From Forficula auricularia (lineage: Eukaryota > Arthropoda > Insecta > Dermaptera > Forficulidae), in assembly GCA_024734495.1 (NCBI GenBank), contig JALMQS010000085.1, forward strand, positions 14,484,048-14,548,047: DNA of 64,000 nt. Direction: 5' to 3'. Positions 9,957 to 20,830 of this stretch are shown piece by piece (the first letter of the stretch is position 1; the number at the start of each line of letters is the position of its first letter). The position numbers and the translations under genes were made by a program. Below the pieces are notes generated by a model, which saw nothing but the letters and a program-made list of their open reading frames with translations, was not told where the DNA came from and made no database searches.

Positions 9957-11770
9957 ATTTTTAAGATACAAGGTGCCTAAGCAAACATTTTAATAATATT
10001 TTCCACAAGAAATGATATATTTATTTTTTTAATGCTCTGACAGTTTATGATGAATTTTCATCATTGCTCTAGCTTAGTAATTTCAATGAATCATTCGAAT
10101 TGTGCAAGAATTCTATTTTACAATCATTTTCATTCATTTTCCTCCTAATTATTTTTTTTTTTTTTACTAATTTTGGGCAACATTTAAACTAAAGTATTTA
10201 TTAAATAATCGAGTGAGTGAAATGTGATGTAATATAATAATACTATTAAATTAATATTATAATGTGTATATATTTTTTAATCGAAAACTCTTTCCTTATT
10301 TCTTAGTATAGGGGGATTCCAACAGAGAGCCGAAGGTCGTGAGGGAATCTCGGAATTGATGATCTGATTGATGACATGGAAAACAAACCAAAACAATCCC
10401 AACTGCTGTGTCATTGCGTGATGAATGAGCCCATCGGATTGACAAATGCTTAGCCTAAGGACACCTTGGGGATACATTTATTTTAGAGATTATCCTATCC
10501 CACTCACATTCGGGTTATTTATGGGAACCTTTATATATACATGTATATTTAATTTCACCAAAATTATATTTATAGTCGAAAAAAAGGTATCGATATATCT
10601 GATATCGTTCATTTATTTGTTTTTATAATAAAAGCAAGAGCTATATTCTATTTATCTCAAGAGTTAAAAATGGATTAAAATAAATTAGTCGTCACGCCTG
10701 GGAGGCGGGCAACCATGAATGATTCAGATACACACGATAACGTAAGAATGAAAAATCGTAGAAAGTTCTTTCTTGTGCTGAAATGTTTGTATATTCAATG
10801 CGTAGAGCTGACTAGATTATGGGCTTTCTAAATCCAGATACTTTTGGTTAAAAAATGGAAATTTTTTTAAAAATATCATTTTTTAGAGATTTCTATAGTA
10901 TAGTAAAAAATAATAATCAATCGAATATTCATGTTTTAAATTGCCATTTAATAAATATATTATTTGTTTAATTCATCGAAACTGCAAACAAATCGCCTAC
11001 CAAGTCTTGTTTTTTACTTTATTTTCTCTAATTTTGTTTTTGAGTAAATTCCTTTTTTTGTTTATTGAATTATTTTTTACTTTTATGACAAGAAGCTTTC
11101 AAAATAAAATAGATAATAATTAAATTAGAAATATGCTAAACGAGTTACGACCCCAAAACAGATAGTCGTTCATATAGCTCAAAAGTAAAGTGATTTTACC
11201 TTTAATTTATAAAGCAAAATATTGATTCAATAAGAGGCTAGAAATACTAATAAAATACCAGTTACAAATTAATTAGTTTTACACAAAGGGCGGTCAAAAT
11301 TGAAATTGGTAAGCTAAACCAAATTATTTTGAAGGAAAAAAGAGAAACAATTCGAGACATTATCATTTAATTTCTACATATGATTATTTCGAAAAGAGTT
11401 TTGAAGAATATGTAGATTTGAAGGTGCCAATTATGTTTTTTTTTATTCAATATCAAAAAATAAATAGTTATTTACAATTTTCAACATATTTTTTTTCCTT
11501 TTTGATCACCCTGTATGCAAATTTTAAACTAATGTTTACCTAGTTTAACCATATTATTGGGATCCGGAGTTTTTAACGCCGAAAATTTCTACTCCACTCA
11601 ACCGATTGAGCTGAGATTTTGCACACACATTTGGTACTAGTTACAATAGAATCTGGTTTACTCAGTTATATAATTTTGTTTGTAATTTACATGTAATTTT
11701 AACCATATTAGATTTTGCGCCTAATGCTTATACAATCGTTTGTATTCTTAAGCACAGAAGAGGAATACCC
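9957..11770. other. AT-rich stretch with one GC-richer patch
   Basis: Mostly AT-rich with a poly-T run near 10147. The patch at ~10316-10480 is GC-richer and not repeated in the window; it may be conserved non-coding DNA. At 11590-11640 there is a stretch (CAACCGATTGAGCTGAGATT) of the kind common in dispersed arthropod repeats. No gene supported. Confidence 0.45.
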
Positions 11771-11810
11771 TACGCCTGTAGGTGGCAGCCATGTTTGCTT
11801 ATGACGTCAC
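11771..11810. promoter_or_regulatory. CTCF-like and CRE-like motif pair
   Basis: CCTGTAGGTGGCAG (11775-11788) is close to the CTCF core consensus. The palindromic CRE TGACGTCA follows at 11802-11809. The pair lies in a short GC-richer patch. It could also belong to a dispersed repeat, so function is only inferred from motif matching. Confidence 0.35.
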
Positions 11811-12734
11811 AGCCCATAAACTCAATTTTCACCCTATTTTTATAAAAGAACAATAGAAATATTGTTATTATTAACAATTTTTTTTTTAAATCAAACCACA
11901 ATATAAATGCGGTATAAATTGTCAGCGTTCAATTTTCCTAGAGCCCATATTATTCAATATTTTGATTTATAATTAAATTAAAGGTCGTTTTACTTTTAAG
12001 AATTTCTAGGTTATTCACTTTTCAGGAAATATTCTAAATTAAAAATAAATATTTTAGCTTGATTACTATTTTCAGAATAATCAGTAGTTTTTAATTTTAT
12101 GTAGGATATTAAAAAAGTTTTTCTCATATATTTTGAGAACTTGATTCAGGGTAACCCTGTATTCGTTACCTACGAAAAGGCTGAAAATAATTTGATTTAA
12201 TAAACTTCGTATAGATGAATTTAAATAAACAATAACTAAGCTAATCTGGATGGAGTAATCAAAAGTTTCCTGTTTTAATAAATCAAATGGTCAGAGAGGT
12301 TCACTTGGTTTCGAGGATGTATTCATAAAGACGGATGCAGAGCACGAATGACGCATCAAGGAAAGTTTTCATAAATAAATAAAGTAGTAATAAAATTTAA
12401 TCAAATTAGTGTATTTCGTAAATAAACGATTTCTACACTACATGTTAAAAAATAATTTACTCATATATGTGTATATATTTATAGGTCAAAACGTTACTCA
12501 TTTTATATTCTCGGGAGAAAACTAATAACTTCCGGGATTATAGTTTTTCAATAATAGCCTTGTTTGTTTCTATCATGTACAAAGATTACTTTAGATGTTT
12601 TTTTGAATTAGATCTTTTGCGGTTACCATTACATTATATAATAATTTTTTTAAAAATTATTGTATTTTCATTTTTAATGTAGGTATAATAGATAGACAAA
12701 TGTTAATAATATTGTTTCGAGAAGGAATTACATC

Positions 12735-13170
12735 AGGAAGATGCAACCCTATTACAAAAAATCACCACCAATGAATAACATCAATATTCTTATGGGTGGG
12801 TTTTGTTGTTCACCGATTGTGAATAAATGTCTGCGTGTGAATTTGCATTGAAATCATTATTGTTTCTGTATATCTTGAAACTCTTTCGTGATTTTCGCCA
12901 ATGCCAAAATTAAATTTAATATCCCCTACATTTTGAATAGAAGAATGATAAGAGGAAGATATTTTAGATGTTGGGTCAAAGTGTATATCTTGAACAACTG
13001 AAAGTTCTATCTCATAGGAAAGATGGTGACAGGAAGCGTGTGGTGTTGTAGAGTACCTAGAAGTCATAGGAATAAACGAATTGACGAATACATTAATTTG
13101 AATATTATCCAATTTGAGAGCGAAGGGGTGTTTAGCATTGGAAAATCACTCGTTTCATACAAATAAATAC
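12735..13170. repeat. Unclassified interspersed repeat R1, copy 1
   Basis: Shares ordered blocks with 20335-20830: ggaattacatcaggaagatgc versus ggagttacatcaagaaagtgc, then gaagtcataggaataaacga, tatccaatttgagagcgaag and gaaaatcactcgtttc. Divergence is substantial. No coding domain or terminal structure is recognised. Confidence 0.6.
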
Positions 13171-13181
13171 AACATTTGGAT

Positions 13182-13209
13182 TTATTATTATTATTATTAT
13201 TATTATTAA
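13182..13209. repeat. (TTA)n microsatellite
   Basis: About nine uninterrupted TTA repeats. Confidence 0.9.
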
Positions 13210-13422
13210 TAGGCTTATTTCAAGAGTGGTTGCCACTGGTTTCAAACATTCAAGTGCATATGCACAGTTTACTATGTAGAAATAAAGCTCTAGGTGCCGA
13301 TACGCAACAATATGTCTAGATTCACACTATAAAGTAAAAACGAATACAATTATTATGTTGTTTTGAATTAAAGAAATGAGCCGCTCAGAAGACAATGTGA
13401 TTAACTCCACTTTTGGAAAATA

Positions 13423-13749
13423 CAGTGAAACCCCTCAAATCCGAACTAATTGGGACTGTAGCCTGTTCGGATTTCAATTTGTTCGGATTAGCCAAGAGGT
13501 GGTGGTTTGGATATCTTATTGAAGAAAATGGTTCTCTTTCTATCCTTGAGAAGCTGAAGAAAGTTACAAAAAAAGACGTTATTTACTAATCGTGGCAAAA
13601 TACAAGTGTGAACTTACTGCGGAGATCTTGAAAGAAGCTTTGGCCTAGCTTCAAGTTTGAGAAAACACCAAACTTACATTTGAAAAACAACTGGTTCGGA
13701 TTTCCAAGGATTTCGGATTTCCGGGGTTCGGATTTGAGGGGTTTCACTG
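13423..13749. mobile_element. pogo/Tigger-like MITE, 327 bp
   Basis: Terminal inverted repeats CAGTGAAACCCCTCAAATCC... / ...GGATTTGAGGGGTTTCACTG are perfect over ~24 bp. The element is flanked by TA at 13421-13422 and 13750-13751. The CAGTGAAACCCC-type end and TA target suit Tc1/mariner elements of the pogo/Tigger group. Internal GTTCGGATT motifs repeat several times near both ends. No transposase frame remains. Confidence 0.85.
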
Positions 13750-13751
13750 TA

Positions 13752-15006
13752 ATATTTTTTTTTCTGTGATATCAATAAAAAGCTTTGGGAACTCAAAGCA
13801 ACTTTTATGTCACGGTTGGCCAGAAAAAGTAGTGAGATCTAATATGCTTCCAAGTTTTACATTCCTTTAGAAGAGAATATAGTAACTTATCAATATATTT
13901 ATTTTATTTCAATATATATGAATTTTACATTAAATTCGAATCAACTAAAACTTTCTCCTCGCTATCAATATTCAATGATTTCCGCTTTATTCAAATATAT
14001 ATTTTTTTTCTAAAGCCTCGATTTGAATTTATATACATTTTCTAACCTTTCGAGATAATAAACGTTCAGTTATCATTTGAGTTCATGCGTCATGAACTTA
14101 GCATGAATAATTATATAATGTTCTGTTTACCAAAATTACAATTCCAAACAGACAGAGGTTGTACACAGTACACCTGGAATATTTTGTATACCTATATTTA
14201 TTATTTTTAATTCTCTATCTCTTATATAAAACTCTTGTCTTGTGAAAACATTTCGCTTTGAATGTTCATGGTTGACTCGTTTCACTTTCTATTTCACTTA
14301 GAAGAGAATTTTTTCCGACGTTCCTCTTTTTTTACTTTATTTTTTTAATTATTTCTCTTAGCACTGTTATCGTAATGAACGTCATTGAACTTTGCCTGCC
14401 CCTATGCTCCTCTCCCCGCCCTGTATATGTCATGAATGCCCTCGTGGGGGTGTCAGGGTATAAACTCGATTTCCTTTCTGACTATTACCCATACATAACT
14501 CGAAATGATAAGCAGAATGAGTCATATAGATAGTCTCTCGGTCACTATGACGCCTATTTATGTTAACTATTTTCTTCTTCGATTTAATTTAAATAAATAA
14601 TTTTCTTAACTACGTATAATGTACTCATATAAGTGAAGGGAAAAACAGTTTTCTTGTTCCAGGAAGTAGTTTATTTTTTAATCATTTTTTTTTCTAAAAT
14701 TTTTACTCTATTATTCGAAAATTTGCAAGTATTTTAATGACGCAGATGTAAATTCAGATTTTTGCAAATCTTCCTGTTTCAAGAGCCCTTGAGTGCGAAA
14801 AAAGTATGTTTTTAATGTGGATCTCTATTTTATATTAATATAATTGAGCAGTTTATTTTGAAAAATGGCCTAAGTCCATTTTTTGTTATATCTAGATATA
14901 TTTGTATTTATATTTTTATAAATACATATATTTAAATATATTTTGATGAATTCATGAAGATATTGTACTCTATTGAGTATGATATTATAAATATGAAAAG
15001 AAGATA
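13752..15006. other. AT-rich stretch with a small GC-richer patch
   Basis: The patch at ~14380-14470 (contains cctctccccgccctg) stands out in composition and includes GTCATGAATGCCC. The rest is AT-rich low complexity. No gene or complete repeat was supported. Confidence 0.45.
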
Positions 15007-15014
15007 TCTTTTTC

Positions 15015-15527
15015 CAGGGCCTTTCAGAGGAAATGCAAGACCTGGGACAACTAATATTTTGAGGGCCTTAAAATTCAAAATAAAACTCTGGACAAGAGAA
15101 TAAAAACAATTCTATGGTCACAATATCTAAGATTTTAGTAGAAAATATTTTTATATTGCATGTCAGAAGGCTTCTTCCTCCCGGGAGTTGAACCCGAGCA
15201 CTAAATTGGTTAACGGGAATGAAACCTTCTGACATGCAACATAAAAATATTTTATACTAAAATCTTAGATATTATGACCATAGAATTTTAGTTTAAATAT
15301 ATATGGTTCCGCCAGTGAGTTGATTTTTTGATAAAAATTTCATCTTTTTGTTTCTCAAAAAGTCACTCATATCTTTGTTTGAAAAACAATTTTATTTTAT
15401 TTTTATTAAATTATAACATTTATTTATTTCTCAGAAGCGTTGAGCGATTCACTATTAGCAAATTCAGTTATTATGAGAGGCCTCTAAAATTGTGAGGCCC
15501 GGGGCCTGGCCTCTCTGATAGGTCCTG
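15015..15527. mobile_element. hAT-like MITE with internal hairpin
   Basis: Imperfect terminal inverted repeats CAGGGCCTTTCAGAG... / ...CTCTCTGATAGGTCCTG. Flanks tctttttc (15007-15014) and tctatgtc (15528-15535) match at 6 of 8 positions, the duplication length of hAT elements. An internal hairpin occupies 15108-15287. Confidence 0.6.
15108..15287. repeat. Nested fold-back with tRNA-like loop
   Basis: Arms of ~65 bp (ctatggtcacaatatctaag / cttagatattatgaccatag) close a ~43-nt loop. On the minus strand the loop contains a B-box-like GGTTCAACTCC. It probably inserted into, or was captured by, the surrounding hAT-like element. Confidence 0.6.
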
Positions 15528-15554
15528 TCTATGTCTAACTAAAACTGACATTAA

Positions 15555-15757
15555 GGGCCAGTTGTATCGGTTAGTAAAGTCTTTGTAAAAGTTGACAAAG
15601 GGGAAAACATTAGAATTCACATTGTGCCCGGCGGGATGGCCAATCAGATGAAGGGCGCGTCATCTGATTGGCCATCCGGCCGGACACAAGTGAATTCTAA
15701 GGTTTTACCCTTTGTCAACTTTTACAAAGACTTTACCAACCGATGTACAACTGGGCC
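15555..15757. mobile_element. TTAA MITE, copy 2
   Basis: Same family as 6141-6347, with exact TTAA at 15551-15554 and 15758-15761. Most of the 203 bp folds into one hairpin. The centre is ggcgcg flanked by inverted GGCCAATCAGATGA. Confidence 0.9.
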
Positions 15758-15761
15758 TTAA

Positions 15762-16890
15762 ATATATTTTTTTAAATTGACTTGGTACACTTTCAAAATA
15801 AACGGCTCAATTATTGATTTTTGTATTGTAAATGAATGAATTATTCAATAAGAATGAGATAACGTTTATTAATATTTCAATTAATATTTAAGTTTCAGCC
15901 TCACATTAAGTTCTTTAGTAGTTTTATAATATTTCAAAGAATTTTTTCTTTTACTAACATACTTTTTATTTAAAATTTAATTTCTGTTTTCTCATTTGAA
16001 AAGTTTCTAAATTTAAGATTTCAAAAAGGGGGACGTACTTGATTAAGTCATTTACTGCAATGATTTAGGATGATTAAAAAACAGATTCTAGATCTTTGAA
16101 TTTAGTTTTTAATTAAATCTTTTCAGTCCCTTTTAAGAAATTTAAAAACTAGATATATCTACTCAAATGAACCATTCTTAAAAATTGAAAAATTAATAAT
16201 ATCGGACATCTTCAAAATTAGTCAAAACCCCTCTATTCGGAATTTTTTGAATATTAGTCAAACGTTAGAAAAAAGTATTAAAAATCTTGTATTTTCATTT
16301 CTACAAATAAATTTTAATTTTTGTGCAAAAATGAAATATATACTTTATACACGATGTAGATTTGAGTATAGTGAAGTCTCACAGCTTTTTTTTCTGATAA
16401 ATATTTTTTGCTTGTAAAATATATCGCATGTAAATGGCTTTCAGTCGTTGCATACCGATTTATCTAGGTTCTAAAGACACGTGTCTAAATTAAATAAATA
16501 AATATTTAAAAGTTTTTGTTCTACAGAAAACTTTAGAATTGTAAAACTTATCACTATAAGCAAGAGTGTAATGTCATCTGAAACACTTAAGAGGACACTA
16601 AATAAAAGCAAAAAAATAATTATTTATTAAAATACCAAAATAAAATCATTAAAATACCAAAAGTATAAGTATAGTATTTTTATTTTTATTTTTAAGGAAT
16701 AAAAGATTGCATTCCACTGATTGATATACTAGTAAATATTTTTTACTGATTTCAACATCTTGGTTTGTCAGTTTGAGGCTTGCTGAATCTTGTAATTTTA
16801 CTGAGGCTATTTTCTTGAAATTTTACACTCATACTTGTGAAATGACAATAAATCATTGATTAATTCCACTGATTAATATAGAAAAATTTA
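15762..16890. other. AT-rich stretch, no supported feature
   Basis: Low-complexity AT-rich sequence with scattered homopolymer runs. No repeat family or exon was recognised. Confidence 0.45.
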
Positions 16891-16894
16891 ATTT

Positions 16895-17395
16895 AAATTA
16901 TTTTCTATATTTAATATATTTTGATATAGTACCTATATGTATGTAATGTAATTATATGTAATTATATCTACTGCTGAATCACCCTGTATGGACTGATTAA
17001 TCACTCTATATCTGCTGCAAATTTTTAAGTCTAAATCTTATAAAATAAAAATATATTAATAAAATATGCGTTATTATATTTCAAAATGCACTAAAAAGTA
17101 GAAAATAAATTTTTCTTCAGTATCTAAAATTGACAACCTCACATATAACTAGAAATAAAAGTTTGGCTCGTTTAACTTTAAATTTTATTTCTAGTCATGT
17201 GATTGTAGAAATTTTTGTAATCTAATGAAAAATGTATTTTCTACATTCTAATAAATAAAAATGTTTTTTTAAATATTTTTATTTTATACGTTTTAGACTT
17301 TGAAATTTACAGCACATAAACAGTGATTCATCAGTACATACAGGGTGATTCACTAGCACATACATAATATATCAAAAAGTATTAAATAATCTTTA
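16895..17395. mobile_element. Fold-back element with CACCCTGTAT ends
   Basis: Long imperfect inverted arms: gctgaatcaccctgtatgga on the left against acatacagggtgattcacta on the right. A second inner arm (ctcacatataactagaaata / tatttctagtcatgtgattg) closes near 17165. Outer boundaries are approximate and no clear target duplication was found. The CACCCTGTAT end recurs alone at 11507. Confidence 0.55.
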
Positions 17396-17987
17396 ATTTT
17401 AATTTCAAATTAATTTCAATTAAATAATTAATTAGTGTAATTGATGAGATATTGTATTGTCTTCAGAAATATGTAGGTGAGCAACATTTCAAGATAACAT
17501 TCTATTTTCTAAAAGGAGTCTACGATTTGGTTCGTTCAATTTGATCCAGTTTAGAATTGAGTAGTGAAAAATCATAAACTTTTTAGGAATATTTTTTTTT
17601 TTTATTTATTTATGGAATTTGCAATGGTAATAAAGAAAAGAGGAAGGACGCAAACGTTTCCAAAATCAATGAATCTATGCAAAGACTAATCATTTATTAA
17701 TATATTGGCTCGTTTTTGAATTGCAAACGACTTAAATCTTCGAGAAATTTCTAGCTAATATAAGCTTACGATTCGAAATAATTTAAATTCTTTTGAAAGA
17801 TGGTCACGATTCCGTTACTTATATCCCAATAGATTAGATTTTACGATTGCCAAGAGTACCTCTGTCCTATTAGGAAATTATTTAATACTTTTCTATCCAA
17901 TATTTTGTTAACAAATGACCAATGCTATCATGAATTATAGCACCTGTAAGAGCAAGTTTCATTTATCCAATCAACTATTAATAATTA

Positions 17988-18068
17988 ATTGAAAAGTTTT
18001 TGTTTTGCCGAGAGTAGCAGAGTTGTTTCACAAAGAGAAACAAAGAGGTTGTCCTCTGCTTGATGCAA

Positions 18069-18101
<33 letters not shown>

Positions 18102-18111
18102 CGTATATATG

Positions 18112-18148
<37 letters not shown>

Positions 18149-18217
18149 CATCTCGATATATATGTGTGTATGTTTATTTGCATCAAGCAGAGGACAACCC
18201 TCTTGTTTCTCTTTGTG
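17988..18217. mobile_element. PLE-like fold-back, ribozyme lost
   Basis: Flanked by a 12-bp duplication tattaataatta (17976-17987, 18218-18229). It begins with the leader attgaaaagtttttgttttg...gccgagagtagcagag, then inverted arms (gttgtcctctgcttgatgca / tgcatcaagcagaggacaac) enclosing (TA)n. Same family as 25498-25877 but without the internal ribozyme. Confidence 0.8.
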
Positions 18218-18337
18218 TATTAATAATTAGTTCAATTAAAAAATCTATCAAAATATTTTTTCATAAAATTTAAACATGGATATACAATTAATATATATTT
18301 TGAAATAAATTCTTGATTATTTTTAATTCTCTTAGAT

Positions 18338-19015
18338 CAGTGGTTCCCAACCTGGGGGCGATCGCCCCCCCCCCCAGGTGGGCGATTTGGGTTGTCAGGG
18401 GGGCGATAAATAAGTTAGGCGATTGGGGGGCTATGAGTATTCAAAAGGGGGAAAATTAAAATACAATCACATGCAAAAAAATGGAATCACTTCCTTGCGA
18501 GTTGTTAAATGTAATTTTCATTCTCAAATATAAATAATGTTATATTAATTTTTTTAGAAAAAATATTTAAATTTCTAATAAATTACAAAGAAACATACTG
18601 TTGTGAAGGCTGCATTTAGAGCATTTTTTTCTTGATAATAATATAATTGTTTTTAATGTTAATATTTTGGAGTAGCAGGGGGCATGTCCTTTGATTCTGG
18701 AACATGCCTTATTTGACAATAGGATGGTGGGACTTTACAATTCCCACTTTTTGAACCTCAATAAACTTAATTTATGTTTGTCATATTTTGGGTTAAGAGA
18801 TTAAGTCCTGTCGGAAGGCTTTTTAACTGAAGGAAACACCAGATGTCAATAATAAATTCATTGATTGGGGTTTTTCTAAATTTCGACTTTGCGCTTTATT
18901 ATTTTCACTTTACTTCAAATTAAAATTAGGCATACAATGGAAATGAAAAGGGGGCGATAGGTGTTGGTCATCCTCCAGAAAGGGGCGATTGAACACAAAA
19001 GGTTGGGAACCACTG
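18338..19015. mobile_element. hAT MITE, 678 bp
   Basis: Classic hAT ends CAGTGGTTCCCAACCTGGGG... / ...AGGTTGGGAACCACTG with a perfect 8-bp duplication tcttagat at 18330-18337 and 19016-19023. Subterminal GGGGCGAT motifs repeat at both ends, likely transposase-binding repeats. A poly-C run sits at 18366-18376. No transposase frame. Confidence 0.93.
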
Positions 19016-19280
19016 TCTTAGATGAATAAATGTTGTTTTTTTTTGGGGGGGGGGATGACCTGACCCAGCCCATTCTCTGTGTGAATTCAGAAGAAAAAAT
19101 AACCCTTTTAAGAACCCAAACTAACATTCCTTTGATCTCTCAATAATATTACTTTGATTAAGAAAAAATAGTCAAATTAAATTATTATTATCATTTCCGT
19201 CCATAATTTGTATTAATTTGAAAGTTTATAATAGGAAAATAAGGGCAAGTTTTTATGTGCGACTTTTTTATTTATCAGCC

Positions 19281-19311
19281 AACGTTTCGCCGACTTTGCC
19301 GACTTCTTCAG
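19281..19311 (-). ncRNA. Hammerhead ribozyme core, left arm
   Basis: Minus strand reads CTGAAGA, stem II GTCG-GCAAAGT-CGGC, GAAAC, GTT. Stem III has no loop (ACGT followed by T), a minimal form that would need a dimer to cleave. Confidence 0.65.
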
Positions 19312-19361
19312 GGCTTCAAATAGTCATGCTATACGAATGTGTGACATGACTATTTGAAACC

Positions 19362-19392
19362 CTGAAGAAGTCGGCCAAGTCGATGAAACGTT
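19362..19392 (+). ncRNA. Hammerhead ribozyme core, right arm
   Basis: CTGAAGA, stem II GTCG-GCCAAGT-CGAT with a G.T pair, GAAAC, GTT. Outward partner of 19281-19311. Confidence 0.65.
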
Positions 19393-19499
19393 GGCTGATA
19401 AATAAAAAAGTCATACATAAAAACTTGTCCTTATTTTGCTATTATAAACTTTCATATCAAATTAAAGCTACTCGAATAGAAAACTGTGTCAGAAGACCC

Positions 19500-19636
19500 A
19501 AAAGCCTATAACCCGTGATTTTTATCAAAATTATAAGCCGTTTTCGAGAAAACCGAATCTATATATTATATAGGATCGGTTTCTCGAAAACAGCTTGAAC
19601 GATTTTGATAAAAATCATGGGTTAGAGGTTTTTTGA
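19500..19636. repeat. Small fold-back repeat
   Basis: Inverted arms cctataacccgtgattttta / aaaatcatgggttagaggtt and gttttcgagaaaacc / ggtttctcgaaaac around an AT-rich centre (tatatattatat). No target duplication or family was recognised. Confidence 0.6.
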
Positions 19637-19744
19637 GTATTATATATAAGTATATATACTAGAATTGCTCATTTAATATAATAAGCTTTTCTAATTCATC
19701 CGATTCTTAGGTTAGGAAATATGAAAGTGAATTTATTTATTTTT

Positions 19745-20110
19745 TGCTTGGCAAGTTTTGCACACGGGGCATGAAAGAAAGAGGCGGAGTCCAAAGTAAG
19801 CGGAGCAGCATCAGATCTGAAGAGAACCTGCACAGAGGGACAAGTAGAGAAGCCAAGCCAGAGACCAAGGGCCTTGCGTAATTCCCTCAAGGCCTTCTTC
19901 AGCTGGTGTGTGTGTGGGTGTGGATGTGAAGAGGTGAGTCATCGGTGGCCGCCACCAGAAGGCGCTTTCACTCCGTATCGCTCCGGATTCCAGGACAAAA
20001 ACAATAACAAACCGAAACACAGGCACAGTTTGTCTGTCCGAGAGGGAAATAGCTACAAATAGCAGTTGGTGAAAAGGCCAAGAAAAACAAACACCAGACA
20101 ATACAGGAAG
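19745..20110. promoter_or_regulatory. GC-rich single-copy island with CTCF-like site
   Basis: An unusually GC-rich 360 bp, not repeated in the window. It contains a GT-rich run (19907-19925), the AP-1 core TGAGTCA at 19934-19940 and CCACCAGAAGGCGC at 19952-19965, one base from the CTCF core CCACCAGAGGGCGC. Short open frames exist on both strands but none has domain support. Candidate regulatory element or untranslated exon. Confidence 0.45.
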
Positions 20111-20334
20111 AGAGCTGCTTGCTTGCCTGCAAATAACTTGCTTTTTAATTATCGGCCCAAATAAATAAGGACGTCAGATGATAAGAAGATATTCAAGATT
20201 ATGGTTCATAAACCAAAAAACAATATATAAATATTTACTCGATGTTTAAGATATACATTTTTAAAAAATATTTGTTTCAATAGCACCATTTTAAATTTAA
20301 GAGATTTTTAAATTTTTTATTTAATATTTTTGAT

Positions 20335-20830
20335 GCAAGGAGTTACATCAAGAAAGTGCAGGCTCTAAAAGCCTTGTGAAAAGAAGAATACATTTTATGG
20401 TCTAGGCAAGAGTCGAAGGAATTCGTGGGTTTTAGAGCCAGTTGTATGACGGTTGGTAAAGGCTTTGTAAAAGTTGACAAAGGGTAAAACCTTAGAATTC
20501 ACCTTGTACCCGGCGGGATGGCCAATCAGATGAAAAGAGGGTATCATCTGATTGGCCATCCGACCAGGCACAAGATGAATTCTGAGGTTTTACCCTTTGT
20601 CAACTTTTACAAAGACTTTAACATCCGACATACAAATGGCCCTTAAACAGCTGAAGGTTATAGGAAGAGAGTAGCATGAAGTGAGTCCCAGTCTTCAGAG
20701 GTCATAGGGATAAATGATTTGGCGAAAGCGTTTAGATTATATTCTTATCCAATTTGACAGCGAAGGGGTGCTGGGCGTTCAAAAACCTCGTGTTTCTTAC
20801 AAATATGCTTTTGGAGGGATTATTGATTTC
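20335..20830. repeat. Interspersed repeat R1, copy 2, split by a MITE
   Basis: Matches 12735-13170 in order on both sides of the TTAA MITE at 20435-20642, so the MITE inserted later. Shared blocks include gaggtcatagggataaatga and tatccaatttgacagcgaag. Confidence 0.6.
20435..20642. mobile_element. TTAA MITE, copy 3
   Basis: GAGCCAGTTGTATG... / ...CATACAAATGGCCC with TTAA at 20643-20646 and a mutated TTTA at 20431-20434. Internal inverted GGCCAATCAGATGA is intact. Confidence 0.85.

Larger units (their letters stand above)
19182..19456. mobile_element. Divergent hammerhead fold-back element, copy 1
   Basis: Target duplication tcaaattaaa at 19172-19181 and 19457-19466. A ~40-nt leader ending cataatttgtattaattt is followed by the left arm (gaaagtttataataggaaaa), a minus-strand ribozyme, a short spacer, a plus-strand ribozyme and the right arm ending ttataaactttc. 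The leader is nearly the same as in 23615-23927, so it belongs to the element. No protein is encoded. Confidence 0.8.

Noticed and set aside
12810..13112. 100-residue minus-strand open frame
   Set aside because: Lies inside repeat R1; the second copy of R1 does not preserve the frame.
18005..18223. Open frame with Tyr/Ile repeats
   Set aside because: Product of the (TA)n core of a fold-back element.
19811..20101. 96-residue minus-strand and 62-residue plus-strand frames in a GC-rich island
   Set aside because: Overlapping frames on both strands are expected in GC-rich DNA; no domain or splice evidence.
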